Of a stretch of DNA of 39,019 nucleotides, positions 18,622 to 26,828 are shown one piece after another; position 1 is the stretch's first letter; each line of letters starts with the position of its first letter. The position numbers were made by a program, and so were the translations under genes. This DNA comes from Clostridia bacterium (GTDB lineage Bacteria; Bacillota; Thermoanaerobacteria; Thermoanaerobacterales; Thermoanaerobacteraceae), in the NCBI GenBank assembly GCA_012840485.1, contig DULG01000062.1, positions 1 to 39,019 of the forward strand, given 5' to 3'. The notes beneath the pieces are model-generated. The model saw only the letters and a list, made by a program, of their open reading frames with translations, made no database searches and was not told the origin of the DNA.

Positions 18622-19320
18622 TTAACGAATATATTGATAATGTATAGTACCATCGTCATCTATTATATACGGCATATTTTCTTTTTTAAGAATGTCTATT
18701 ATAATATTTCTTTGCTCCTTATTACTTTTATTAAATTCATCAATAAGTTCATGTATTTTTTGTAAATCACCAAGACTTTTTGTTTTATTATAATTGATAT
18801 AATTATTGACTATTTCTTTGCTAAGTTCAATTTGCGAAAATATATTTTCTTTTAGCGGTGTTAACGTAGATATATTAGTATCATTTATTTCATTTTTTAA
18901 TAAATCTATTTTATTTTGAATAATAATTAAGTCTTGTTCTGTTGTCGTAATATTAGCAGAATTAAGGTAGCTTATTAAATCTTTTTCTACTTTATTTACA
19001 TTTTGAATATAATCACTTATTTTTGCTTGTCGACTCTTTAAATCTTTTAAAAATACACTACTTGAGGTATTTTTGCTTTCTGTAAGTAAGCCAGCTCTTA
19101 ATAATATGGGTTTTATCCATGTAGATATAGCAAAAGCATTCCATAAAAATATTAATATTGGTATAATACTTATTAAAGATATAGCTTTTGTATAGGTTCG
19201 TGGTCTATAATTTTCATTAACATAACTAAGTGGCTCCTCTATCCCCTTCCTTCTTTTTTCTTCTTCATATTCTCTTATTTGTCTTAAAAATTCCTTTTGC
19301 CTCTCATTTTTAAATGCCAT
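18622..19320 (-). CDS. Unrecognised single-pass membrane protein with coiled coil
   Basis: I do not recognise this 232-residue protein. It begins with a charged cytoplasmic segment rich in Glu/Arg/Lys (residues 1-30, RQIREYEEEKRRKG). One transmembrane helix follows at about 45-67 (ISLISIIPILIFLWNAFAIS). The rest, from about 85 to 220, is predicted helical, with heptad-like stretches such as IIQNKIDLLKNEIND and IHELIDEFNKSNKEQ. There is no signal peptidase site and no enzyme motif. The ATG at 19320 is preferred over an in-frame TTG at 19329, since GGGGG lies 9 bases before the ATG. The gene is flanked on both sides by terminators with similar arms, so it is a separate transcription unit between the CRISPR operon and mrr. 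A defence role is only suggested by position. Confidence 0.65.
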   Translation of the reverse strand: MAFKNERQKEFLRQIREYEEEKRRKGIEEPLSYVNENYRPRTYTKAISLISIIPILIFLWNAFAISTWIKPILLRAGLLTESKNTSSSVFLKDLKSRQAKISDYIQNVNKVEKDLISYLNSANITTTEQDLIIIQNKIDLLKNEINDTNISTLTPLKENIFSQIELSKEIVNNYINYNKTKSLGDLQKIHELIDEFNKSNKEQRNIIIDILKKENMPYIIDDDGTIHYQYIR

Positions 19321-19478
19321 GAATTCCAACCCCCATAGACTTATAACCAGATGGATACTTTATATTTAAAATGCCTCTTAATAATTTCTATATAATTTTA
19401 TTAATTCCTTCATTATCAAGTACAATTTTACAATATTTTAAAACTTTAGTATGAATATTTTGTAATATTTATTAAATA

Positions 19479-19512
19479 AAAACAGGCATGAATTTATGTA
19501 CAGTGCTGTTTT
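19479..19512 (-). terminator. Intrinsic terminator of the CRISPR effector operon
   Basis: On the minus strand AAAACAGCA pairs with TGCCTGTTTT (one bulged base) and is followed by TATTTAAT. The arm word aacaggcat at 19481-19489 is the same as at 18521-18529 in the next terminator. Confidence 0.6.
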
Positions 19513-19525
19513 TATTAATATATCG

Positions 19526-20566
19526 TTATTTCATCTCTACAAATTTACCCTTAATTAGTTGATGTTTATCTAACTTAAACCCATTAAAATTTATAATTTT
19601 ACTTCCTACATTTATATAATAGCCTGCTTCTTGAACTCTTGGGATATTTTGAGTAAAGTCAAATTCTGCAAGAAGTTTAATTTCTCCTTCAAACTCTATA
19701 TTATTTGAGAACTCCAAAAATTGTTTTGTTATTGAATCTGATTCTATACTTGCTGTTCCACTTTTTGTAATATTCCACTTGCTAAGTTCTTCTGTTGATT
19801 CAATACTCAAGTTTAATAATCCCAATTCACCAAAGCCATATTTAATATCTCCACCAATATAAACTTTTGAAAAAATATTTGATAAAAAAGCTGTTAGTTC
19901 ATCATACTCTTTCTTTTCGCTTTCATCGTTTTTATTAATATTTTCTTCTGCGTTTTCGTTATTATTGCTATTTTTTATTAAAGAGTTTATCTCTTTAATA
20001 GCTTCATCCTCAAATCCAATCAAACCCACCCAGTAAAGTTGATTTAAATTATTTTCTCTACTTTTTTCTTCCAAATCTAATTTTGATTTTGGCAGTATAT
20101 ATTCAAATTCATGTAAACTTTCATCCTTCGCACTTCTTAATAGAGGTTCTAAAGCAGTTGAAACAAGCGTATCAACAAATTCAAATTTAAATTTATCTTT
20201 GCTAATAAACTCCTCTTTTTCATTATCCTCTCTATTTTGTTCAGACTTATCATTACGAAGAGATTTTTTAAATGCAAAATCCCCTTTTTTATATTGAGGA
20301 AATAATTCCTGAAGAACTGTAGATTTACGTTCTAAAGAATTCTCTATTTTTTGCTCTATTGCAGGATAAAAATTAGTAATTTTTTCAAATAATTTTTTAG
20401 CTCTTTCAATTTCACTATACCCAATTCTCTTTAAAAATTGATTTGTTAAGGCTCCCCACATTGTCCAACCTGGGACAAAAACTTCTGTTTCGTTAATTAC
20501 TCCCCACTCAACAGAGCCTATATGTATTGGCTGGCTTTGTTTAAAAATTAGCTTATACCATATCAT
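19526..20566 (-). CDS. RAMP-family CRISPR type III subunit, possibly Cas5-like
   Basis: This 346-residue protein is last in the type III operon. It starts as many RAMP proteins do: YKLIFKQSQPIHIGSVEWG, then VFVPGWTMWGALTNQFL (about 33-49) where Cas7/Cas5 RAMPs have a 'PGSSLRGAL' segment. A late glycine-rich stretch, KVYIGGDIKYGFGELGLLNL (about 232-251), is the likely RAMP G-rich loop. Between them is a long acidic, Asn/Glu/Lys-rich insert (about 195-225). By elimination it should fill the Cas5 place that caps the crRNA 5' handle (Cmr3 or Csx10 role), as Cas7-type subunits are already present, but I cannot recognise it as Cmr3. A GGGGG ribosome site precedes the ATG, three bases after the cmr5-like stop. 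Confidence 0.65.
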   Translation of the reverse strand: MIWYKLIFKQSQPIHIGSVEWGVINETEVFVPGWTMWGALTNQFLKRIGYSEIERAKKLFEKITNFYPAIEQKIENSLERKSTVLQELFPQYKKGDFAFKKSLRNDKSEQNREDNEKEEFISKDKFKFEFVDTLVSTALEPLLRSAKDESLHEFEYILPKSKLDLEEKSRENNLNQLYWVGLIGFEDEAIKEINSLIKNSNNNENAEENINKNDESEKKEYDELTAFLSNIFSKVYIGGDIKYGFGELGLLNLSIESTEELSKWNITKSGTASIESDSITKQFLEFSNNIEFEGEIKLLAEFDFTQNIPRVQEAGYYINVGSKIINFNGFKLDKHQLIKGKFVEMK

Positions 20567-20569
20567 TTT

Positions 20570-20923
20570 TTATTCCCCCATAGCCTTTGCATGGTATCGG
20601 GCATAGATTAACACTTTTTCAAAAAGTTCTTTGAAAAAAAGAAGAGACGACAAATCTCCTGCAATATTTTGGAAAAAATTTTCATAATTTAAGATTTGTA
20701 GATTTAAATCTGGATATACCACTTTAAAAAGGGGCTCAAATTTCTTCATGACTTCATTTCCGTCTACCTTTTTGTCTGATTTTGCATAAACCCACATAGC
20801 GTAAACGCCATCATTAGAAAGAACGCCTAAAAGTTTACTTATTTCATTTTCACCTAAAATTTTCTCATTTACAATATCAAAAGCTATTTTATTTAATGTA
20901 TATTCGAGATTATTTTCGCTCAT
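20570..20923 (-). CDS. cmr5: Cmr5-like small subunit (Cas11) of type III effector
   Basis: This 117-residue all-helical protein fits the small-subunit (Cas11) place of a type III complex. The segment KLLGVLSNDGVYAMWVYAKS (about 27-46) matches the Cmr5 pattern of a short helix, a Gly turn and 'laF..s'. LSSLLFFKELFEKVLIYARYHAKAMGE at the end is the second helical pair. Small subunits line the target RNA along the filament of Cas7 subunits. Start and upstream stop overlap as ATGA, so translation is coupled to the cas7-like gene. Assignment rests on size, position and this one segment. Confidence 0.7.
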   Translation of the reverse strand: MSENNLEYTLNKIAFDIVNEKILGENEISKLLGVLSNDGVYAMWVYAKSDKKVDGNEVMKKFEPLFKVVYPDLNLQILNYENFFQNIAGDLSSLLFFKELFEKVLIYARYHAKAMGE

Positions 20924-22131
20924 TTTTGTTCACCCCCATTAGGGTCATCACTACTTTCTTCTAATTGACCTTCAGTATCTTTATCACAATTCGTATTTTT
21001 ATCATTAATCTCTAATTCAATTCTCCCAAAACCTCTTGTTGTCATACCACCAATACCTAATGTATTAAAAAAGTGTTTGGAACTACATAAAGCATCCTTT
21101 AGCATGCCATAATCAGGCAAATCTTTTATTTTATCTAATCCTTCAAAAGCTGATTTATCAAATATTCTTAAATCTCCATAGAATATCGTCCCTCTTGGTA
21201 TTGCCTCAGAAGTAAAAAGTGCACCTTCTTTTGCTGCTCCTGTTATTGGATCTATTGAGACAGATGTTCTTACTTCAAGATTGGAATTTACAATTTGAGA
21301 GAATAAGCTTTCAGGGACAATAACAATTTTATCAGGAGTAAACTCAAAATCGCCAATCTTTATTTCATTTAGATTGATTGAAAGATTTCCCACTTTATAA
21401 GGTAAATAAATCCATCCAAGATTTATGTGCCCTTTATCCTTCCCCTCCTCTAATTCTTTTAAAGCAATACAAAATTTTTGTTCTTCTGAATTTAATTTTT
21501 CATCTATTTCTCCTTCTATCTTTTCATCATATAATTTAGCATGTTTTAATATTTCCTTTGTTGTTATCCACTTTGTTCCAAAACGTGTAAAGACCGGGAA
21601 AAACAAAATATTTAAATCACTAAAATGAATCAACCCTTGCCAGCTTAAATCTTTCTTTGAAAAGCCAAATCCTTTGCAAATTATACAATGTCCACAATGA
21701 CCTGTCTTGCCTTTATCATCTGTAGCAAAAGGCGCATTTGATAACTCTTCTTGTGGAGTATTATCCTGCCCAGCACAGGTAATTTTAGCAGTCACATTAC
21801 CATAATAGAAATGCCAGCCATTATTATTCCACTTGCTTGGATTTTTCTCAATCCACGTTTTAATTTTTTCATCCAAAGTATTTTGATCAATACTTTTAAT
21901 ATCATTCATGCCAGGCTGTTTATTTTTAATTTTGGATATTAACTCAAGTGTCGCATAATACCTCCAAGTTCCTGCTAAACTTGAACCAGGAATTTTAGGA
22001 AGCTTTGTTATTGGGTCTCTTACAATTGTATTATCAACTCTTCCTATGGTATAACCGCCTGTCCCAATATAAATTGGGTCTGTTGCCATTCCATAAACTC
22101 TTAATTCCTTAACAGAATCATTTTTACACAT
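20920..22131 (-). CDS. Csm3/Cmr4-like Cas7 backbone subunit with zinc-finger insert
   Basis: This 403-residue RAMP protein is the probable backbone subunit that binds crRNA and cuts target RNA. Its N-terminus has the Csm3/Cmr4 pattern GYTIGRVDNTIVRDPITKLP, then PGSSLAGTWRYYA. D33, in GRVDN, sits where Csm3 and Cmr4 carry the Asp needed for cleavage of target RNA every six bases. A four-cysteine cluster (C119, then C146, C149 and C152 in HCGHCIICKGFG) should bind zinc, as in several Cas7 insertions. The G-rich loop GIGGMTTRGFGRIEL is at 359-373, followed by a charged, disordered tail. GGAGGTATAG with good spacing precedes the ATG, and the csx11 stop is four bases upstream. At 403 residues it is longer than Csm3 (~210) or Cmr4 (~290). 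Confidence 0.82.
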   Translation of the reverse strand: MCKNDSVKELRVYGMATDPIYIGTGGYTIGRVDNTIVRDPITKLPKIPGSSLAGTWRYYATLELISKIKNKQPGMNDIKSIDQNTLDEKIKTWIEKNPSKWNNNGWHFYYGNVTAKITCAGQDNTPQEELSNAPFATDDKGKTGHCGHCIICKGFGFSKKDLSWQGLIHFSDLNILFFPVFTRFGTKWITTKEILKHAKLYDEKIEGEIDEKLNSEEQKFCIALKELEEGKDKGHINLGWIYLPYKVGNLSINLNEIKIGDFEFTPDKIVIVPESLFSQIVNSNLEVRTSVSIDPITGAAKEGALFTSEAIPRGTIFYGDLRIFDKSAFEGLDKIKDLPDYGMLKDALCSSKHFFNTLGIGGMTTRGFGRIELEINDKNTNCDKDTEGQLEESSDDPNGGEQK

Positions 22132-22134
22132 TTT

Positions 22135-25100
22135 CTATACCTCCTTTAAAGCTTTATGCCAAAATTCAAACATATCTAAGAAAAGCTTTAAGTTTTGTTT
22201 ATTCAGTTTTTCTTTGAGTTGATTATGAAGTTTTTCTTTGTTTATCTTTCCATTTTCTTCTACATCATTTTCATTTATCTCAAAAATAGTACTAAGCATT
22301 AAAAACATCTTTTCATCTTCATGAGGTTCAAGAATATTCATAAAAGCAGATGTAAGGAAAATTGCAGAAGAATTATCATCAGACTCAATCTTTTCATAAA
22401 TCAAACCTATTAACTTATGTAATTTAGCACTATTTTGCCTATTTACAAAAACTTCCTTAAACTTCTTGAATTTGTTCCAATAAGCATCTAAATCGTATGG
22501 TCTATTGTTTTTTAAGTGGAGATATCTTTTTACAGGTTGTCTTTCTTTATCATAATAAATGTCATTTCTTCTTGTGTTTGTATCTAAAAATTCAAAGTCA
22601 AATGTATTAGGGATTATGGTAATTTCTACATCATCATCAATCTCATCAATGTTAGATATCCAGCATTTATAGCTATCTTTTGGCTTCATATAAAATTCAT
22701 AACCTTTGGTATGCTTGTCCCAATATGAAGAATAATAGTTCTTGGTTCCATTTGACTTTAACAATTCCTCTTCCTCTTTATATTCTAATCTCTCTTTAAT
22801 CATAGAAACCTTTCTCGATATTTCCAATTTTTCTCTATCCTCTATATCTCTCCTAATTTTCCTTAAAGCTCTTATGCCTAAATAAAGAGGCTTTTTATAA
22901 TCTTGAATTATTACCCCTATATGTAATGGTAGTTTTCCATAGACAAATTTAAAATTTTCATCATATTTTTTCATAACATTATCAACCAAATTTGGCACAT
23001 ACTCAGCAGGTATGATAAATTGCCAGCTAATTGGTGTAGGGTCAATAATAGAAATATAAGGTTGGTAATACTCAAATTTTGTACTATCATTTAAATTAAG
23101 TGATGTTCCTATATCCTTCTTATCCTCATATTTTTTAAGATTAAACTTTTTATCCTTTGTCAAATCTTTTATGTTGGATATCAAATAAACCTTTCCTTTA
23201 TCAGCCCAAAAAATTGCCTCTCCATCATAATACTCGCCATATGGAATCTTAACATTTTCCCAATAATACCTTTCTTGCCTATTTTGAGGAATACTTGCAT
23301 AAGTACATATATTTGCTTTTATATCCTCAAAAAACTCCTTTGTACTTTCCCATATCCTTCTCAACCTCGCTGGAGAAGGATTTTTTCGAAGGAGAAATTG
23401 AAGAATAAGTGTAGATAAAAAGTCTATGTCTGAATTGTCAAGTTTTTCCCAATGAATTTTTCTATTATCAAAATCTATTTTTAATTTTAATGGTTTATTT
23501 TGATCTTTATCCCAATCATCTAATTTTTTATAAATAAATTTTTCCCATCTGGCCCCAATAGAACGTTCAAGTAAGATATTTTTTATTAACCCGACAATAA
23601 AAGCAAAACAAAAAATATCTATTATTAAATTTGGTCCCTCAGGTTGATAATAATTTTTCCATTTGTCCAAAAAAATTTCAGAATTATCTATAGAAAATAT
23701 TTGATCGCTATTTTTATTTAAAACAGATTTAGTTTTGTCATTTTTATTGCTTTCTTTTATATTGTCCCACTCTACATTTAAAAAATGGAAGAAATTTCTG
23801 TTAAATAAATCTAAAATCATTATATCTTCACTATCGGGTGGTAAAATATTTTTTCGGGGCAGTAGATTAATAATTTTTCTCTTTACTTTCTCATAAGGTG
23901 TTTGAATTCCATCTTTGTCAAATAACTCAACAAAACTCTTAATACTATTTAAATTTCTAAAAGAATTGAAGTCTCTTAAATTTTTGTTACCTGAAGTTAA
24001 AAAATTGGTATAATATTTTCTTACTTCTGCTAATAATGTATTTAAATCTGATTTTAAATTCTTAAAATCCTCTTCTCTCACCAACAAACTATTCAACATA
24101 TCTCCATTTAACCAGTCCTGTAGTTCAAATTTCATTGTCACCAATGCAACTCTACCATTTTTATCCTTTAATTCATCCATCCAAATAGTTTCTTTACTCG
24201 TATCTTCAAGCCATTTGTCAATCCTACCTCTTGTTTTCTTTTCAAAACAAACATCACAAATATTTTTATCATCATTTCTTCTATCTGATTTGAAGACCAA
24301 TCTTTGCCCACAAACCTGACATATACCAATTGCTTTTCCACTTTCTGATTTTTCGATAGATATGTCAACTTCTTTTTTACTCCAATTTGCTTTTAAAAAA
24401 TTTTCTTTAGCCTTTTCAAGAAGATATGACAAATTCATTATGCCACGGGATGTTTTAGTAAGAAAAATAGCAGGGTAAAACTCATCAAAAGATTTATCTT
24501 TAAAAATATCTATAATTTTTTCTTCTATTTCTTTTAAATCATCACTTAGTTTTGCTAAACTGCTTCCATCCTCTAAATCTCTTCCTAAGCCCTCGCCTAC
24601 CAAGAAATAAATTCCTGTTTCATCACGATATATTTCATTTCCAATAGGATAATCATATTCTAAAAGTTTTTTAATTTTATCATCGATTTCCTTTGAAACT
24701 TCTCTATACCATTCTATTTGCTGAGGTTTATAGCCTTTTTCTGCCAACTTTAGTTTATCATATTGTATACCAAGAATACGCCAATTGATATTATTAGGAT
24801 TATTCTTATAATCGTTCAACTTATTCTTGCTGTCTTTAATGATAGTTAAATTAGCTAATACTGCCTTAAACATAGTAGTAGTCATATAAGCCTGATCCCA
24901 GAGAGTAACATCATTTACAGGAAAACGAGAATCACTTAAAAGCCTTGAATACCAATTCTTAACCTCTGTGAAAATAAATTCTTTTATTTCTTGCCAATTA
25001 GGTTTTTCATAATAATTATTACAGGATAAAAAGTTATGAAGCTTATTGTAAAAGCTAATCCTTGCATCATCAAAATCTTGCGATTCTACATTTTTTTTAA

Positions 25101-25521
25101 AGGACCCAAAAGCATTTGAAATCCATAAATTACCTTCTAACTGTTCTTTTGGAGAACCTTTCTCTATACCAGAATTTATATTTTCGCAGCCGCGAAAGAA
25201 AATTTTTTTAACAAAATCTAAAGAACTTTCACCACCTTGCATTATTTCTTTCAGTTTTAAATTAGGTATAAAAGTTAGGTCTATTTGTATAGCATTTATA
25301 AAATCTTTAAGTTGTTTATCAACTTGTGTAAGTTCGGTATCTAAAAATTTATCAACATACTCTTTGTAACTTGACCATTTATAATTCGAATTTGGGAAAT
25401 ATGGTTTCCAAAATGAAAATCCAACATGTGTTTTACCTAAGTTAAATAATAATGCTCCTATTTCAGCCTTTAAAATTTCATCTTTATACTTCTTTAAATT
25501 TTCCAAATTTAGCCCTGACAT
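22135..25521 (-). CDS. csx11: Csx11-family Cas10 large subunit, enzymatic sites degenerate
   Basis: This 1128-residue protein is the Cas10-type large subunit, of the Csx11 form that marks type III-C. The N-terminus aligns with the HD nuclease domain: KAEIGALLFNLGK, where the metal-binding His-Asp of 'LLHDLGK' is replaced by F26-N27. A Cys4 zinc finger follows (C401, C404, C422, C425; CQVCGQRL and ICDVCFEKK). Palm 1 begins NGRVALVTMKFELQDWLNG (about 455-473). Palm 2 is at about 825-885, ending KLPLHIGVIIQDYKKPL. At the place of GGDD it reads PTPISWQFIIPAEYV. No GGDD and no HD dipeptide occur anywhere. Family knowledge says III-C Cas10 has a dead cyclase; loss of HD too is an observation here. 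The ATG at 25521 (GAGGTG ribosome site) is preferred over GTG at 25530. It overlaps cmr6 by 13 bases. Confidence 0.82.
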   Translation of the reverse strand: MSGLNLENLKKYKDEILKAEIGALLFNLGKTHVGFSFWKPYFPNSNYKWSSYKEYVDKFLDTELTQVDKQLKDFINAIQIDLTFIPNLKLKEIMQGGESSLDFVKKIFFRGCENINSGIEKGSPKEQLEGNLWISNAFGSFKKNVESQDFDDARISFYNKLHNFLSCNNYYEKPNWQEIKEFIFTEVKNWYSRLLSDSRFPVNDVTLWDQAYMTTTMFKAVLANLTIIKDSKNKLNDYKNNPNNINWRILGIQYDKLKLAEKGYKPQQIEWYREVSKEIDDKIKKLLEYDYPIGNEIYRDETGIYFLVGEGLGRDLEDGSSLAKLSDDLKEIEEKIIDIFKDKSFDEFYPAIFLTKTSRGIMNLSYLLEKAKENFLKANWSKKEVDISIEKSESGKAIGICQVCGQRLVFKSDRRNDDKNICDVCFEKKTRGRIDKWLEDTSKETIWMDELKDKNGRVALVTMKFELQDWLNGDMLNSLLVREEDFKNLKSDLNTLLAEVRKYYTNFLTSGNKNLRDFNSFRNLNSIKSFVELFDKDGIQTPYEKVKRKIINLLPRKNILPPDSEDIMILDLFNRNFFHFLNVEWDNIKESNKNDKTKSVLNKNSDQIFSIDNSEIFLDKWKNYYQPEGPNLIIDIFCFAFIVGLIKNILLERSIGARWEKFIYKKLDDWDKDQNKPLKLKIDFDNRKIHWEKLDNSDIDFLSTLILQFLLRKNPSPARLRRIWESTKEFFEDIKANICTYASIPQNRQERYYWENVKIPYGEYYDGEAIFWADKGKVYLISNIKDLTKDKKFNLKKYEDKKDIGTSLNLNDSTKFEYYQPYISIIDPTPISWQFIIPAEYVPNLVDNVMKKYDENFKFVYGKLPLHIGVIIQDYKKPLYLGIRALRKIRRDIEDREKLEISRKVSMIKERLEYKEEEELLKSNGTKNYYSSYWDKHTKGYEFYMKPKDSYKCWISNIDEIDDDVEITIIPNTFDFEFLDTNTRRNDIYYDKERQPVKRYLHLKNNRPYDLDAYWNKFKKFKEVFVNRQNSAKLHKLIGLIYEKIESDDNSSAIFLTSAFMNILEPHEDEKMFLMLSTIFEINENDVEENGKINKEKLHNQLKEKLNKQNLKLFLDMFEFWHKALKEV

Positions 25522-26828
25522 TTTCCCCACCTCGTTCCTTCAATATCCCCATTAATGCAATAATACTTTTCCCTATCTATTAACTCAAAAGTTCCCCATC
25601 CAAGCTTTGTTTTTGCGCCTATTCCATTCTGTGATACTTTTTCAATTGCCGATGTGAGATTTTCTAAATCTTTTTCTGCTTCCTTTTTTATTACATCATT
25701 TTCTTTTAAAACTGCATCAAAAGGAATGTATATAATTTGCAATAATCCTTCCGTTCCTTCTGGGACTACCTCATAATAAATAGGTTGTGTTCCTGCTCTT
25801 TTTCTTCTGTCATGGGGATTGATTACTTCTAAAGAAAGTCTGTCAAAATATGTAGGATAAAATATGGCTCTTCCTTTATGTGTTTGAAACTCTATTGGAA
25901 GATCTTTATTATCCTTTTGAAGTTTCTCAGAAATTTTCTCGTAAAGAATGTCTTTAAGTGTTTCATATGAATTTTGGCTATTAATTTCATCTATAAGATT
26001 TTTGTCTATTCTCATTCCAAGTTCAAATAATATAAATTCTAAAAGTTTTCCCTTAAACTTATCTAAATCTCCATTTTTACCCTGTAAATAATCCTCAATA
26101 GTTTTTATACTATCTGAGCCTGCACCAAATATTCTTAAGTAACTATCAATAACTTCTTTCTTTTCATTAAAGTTGTCTTTTTCATTAATTAATTCTTTAA
26201 ATGCCCCTGCTAAAGCTCCCTTCCATCCGCTTCCTCTTATCATTGGTACTTTAAAAACTTTCTCTTTTAATATTGGATTTGAAATAATATAAAATTCATC
26301 ATCATCTTTTGAAAAGTAAGGCTGTTTTAGTTTGAATTTTGCTTGGATGATAAATGAGTAAATGGGGAATTTATTAATATACTCATTAACTATATTAGTA
26401 GTCAAGATTCCTGAAATAAAATTAACATCTTTTAACTGTATATCATCTTTAAAAAAGAAATTTTCATCATCTTTTATAATCTTTTCCTTTAACCAAGTTA
26501 CTGGAAAATCTTTTGTCGTTTCATTAGACTTATTTTTTTTTAAAAATATAAACAATTCACCATTTAATTTTTTTGATTTTTCTCCTTCAAGTTCAGATTT
26601 ATAAACTTCATTAGATAAAACAAACGGAAAATCTTTTTTGAGACTTTCTACTTTATATCTATCAATACTGATTATTTTTGGGTTATTGTTTTCTTCTTTT
26701 TTAAACAAATAATCTTCTATTTTCCCCTCACTTTTGTACTTAAAATAATACTTACAGTACGATATATATTGGCTTAAATTTTCTACATTATCAACATTTA
26801 TTTCAATTAATGCATCATATTTAATCAT
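25509..26828 (-). CDS. cmr6: Cmr6-like RAMP subunit of type III effector
   Basis: This 439-residue protein is a Cas7-type RAMP. It has PMIRGSGWKGALAGAFKELI (about 195-214), the 'PGSSLkG' loop of RAMPs, and a C-terminal G-rich loop GIGAKTKLGWGTFEL. Between them GRAIFYPTYFDRLSLEVINP then HDRRKRAGTQPIYYEVVPEG matches the Cmr6 layout of 'vvFlDA.P…lelDimnPH…P.Pi'. In Cmr complexes Cmr6 sits at the 3' end of the crRNA beside Cmr1. The first ~150 residues are extra compared with a short Cmr6 and carry no motif I recognise. The ATG at 26828 has GGAGGTG six bases upstream and overlaps the cmr1 stop by 8 bases. An in-frame ATG at 26846 lacks such a site. Confidence 0.72.
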   Translation of the reverse strand: MIKYDALIEINVDNVENLSQYISYCKYYFKYKSEGKIEDYLFKKEENNNPKIISIDRYKVESLKKDFPFVLSNEVYKSELEGEKSKKLNGELFIFLKKNKSNETTKDFPVTWLKEKIIKDDENFFFKDDIQLKDVNFISGILTTNIVNEYINKFPIYSFIIQAKFKLKQPYFSKDDDEFYIISNPILKEKVFKVPMIRGSGWKGALAGAFKELINEKDNFNEKKEVIDSYLRIFGAGSDSIKTIEDYLQGKNGDLDKFKGKLLEFILFELGMRIDKNLIDEINSQNSYETLKDILYEKISEKLQKDNKDLPIEFQTHKGRAIFYPTYFDRLSLEVINPHDRRKRAGTQPIYYEVVPEGTEGLLQIIYIPFDAVLKENDVIKKEAEKDLENLTSAIEKVSQNGIGAKTKLGWGTFELIDREKYYCINGDIEGTRWGKCQG

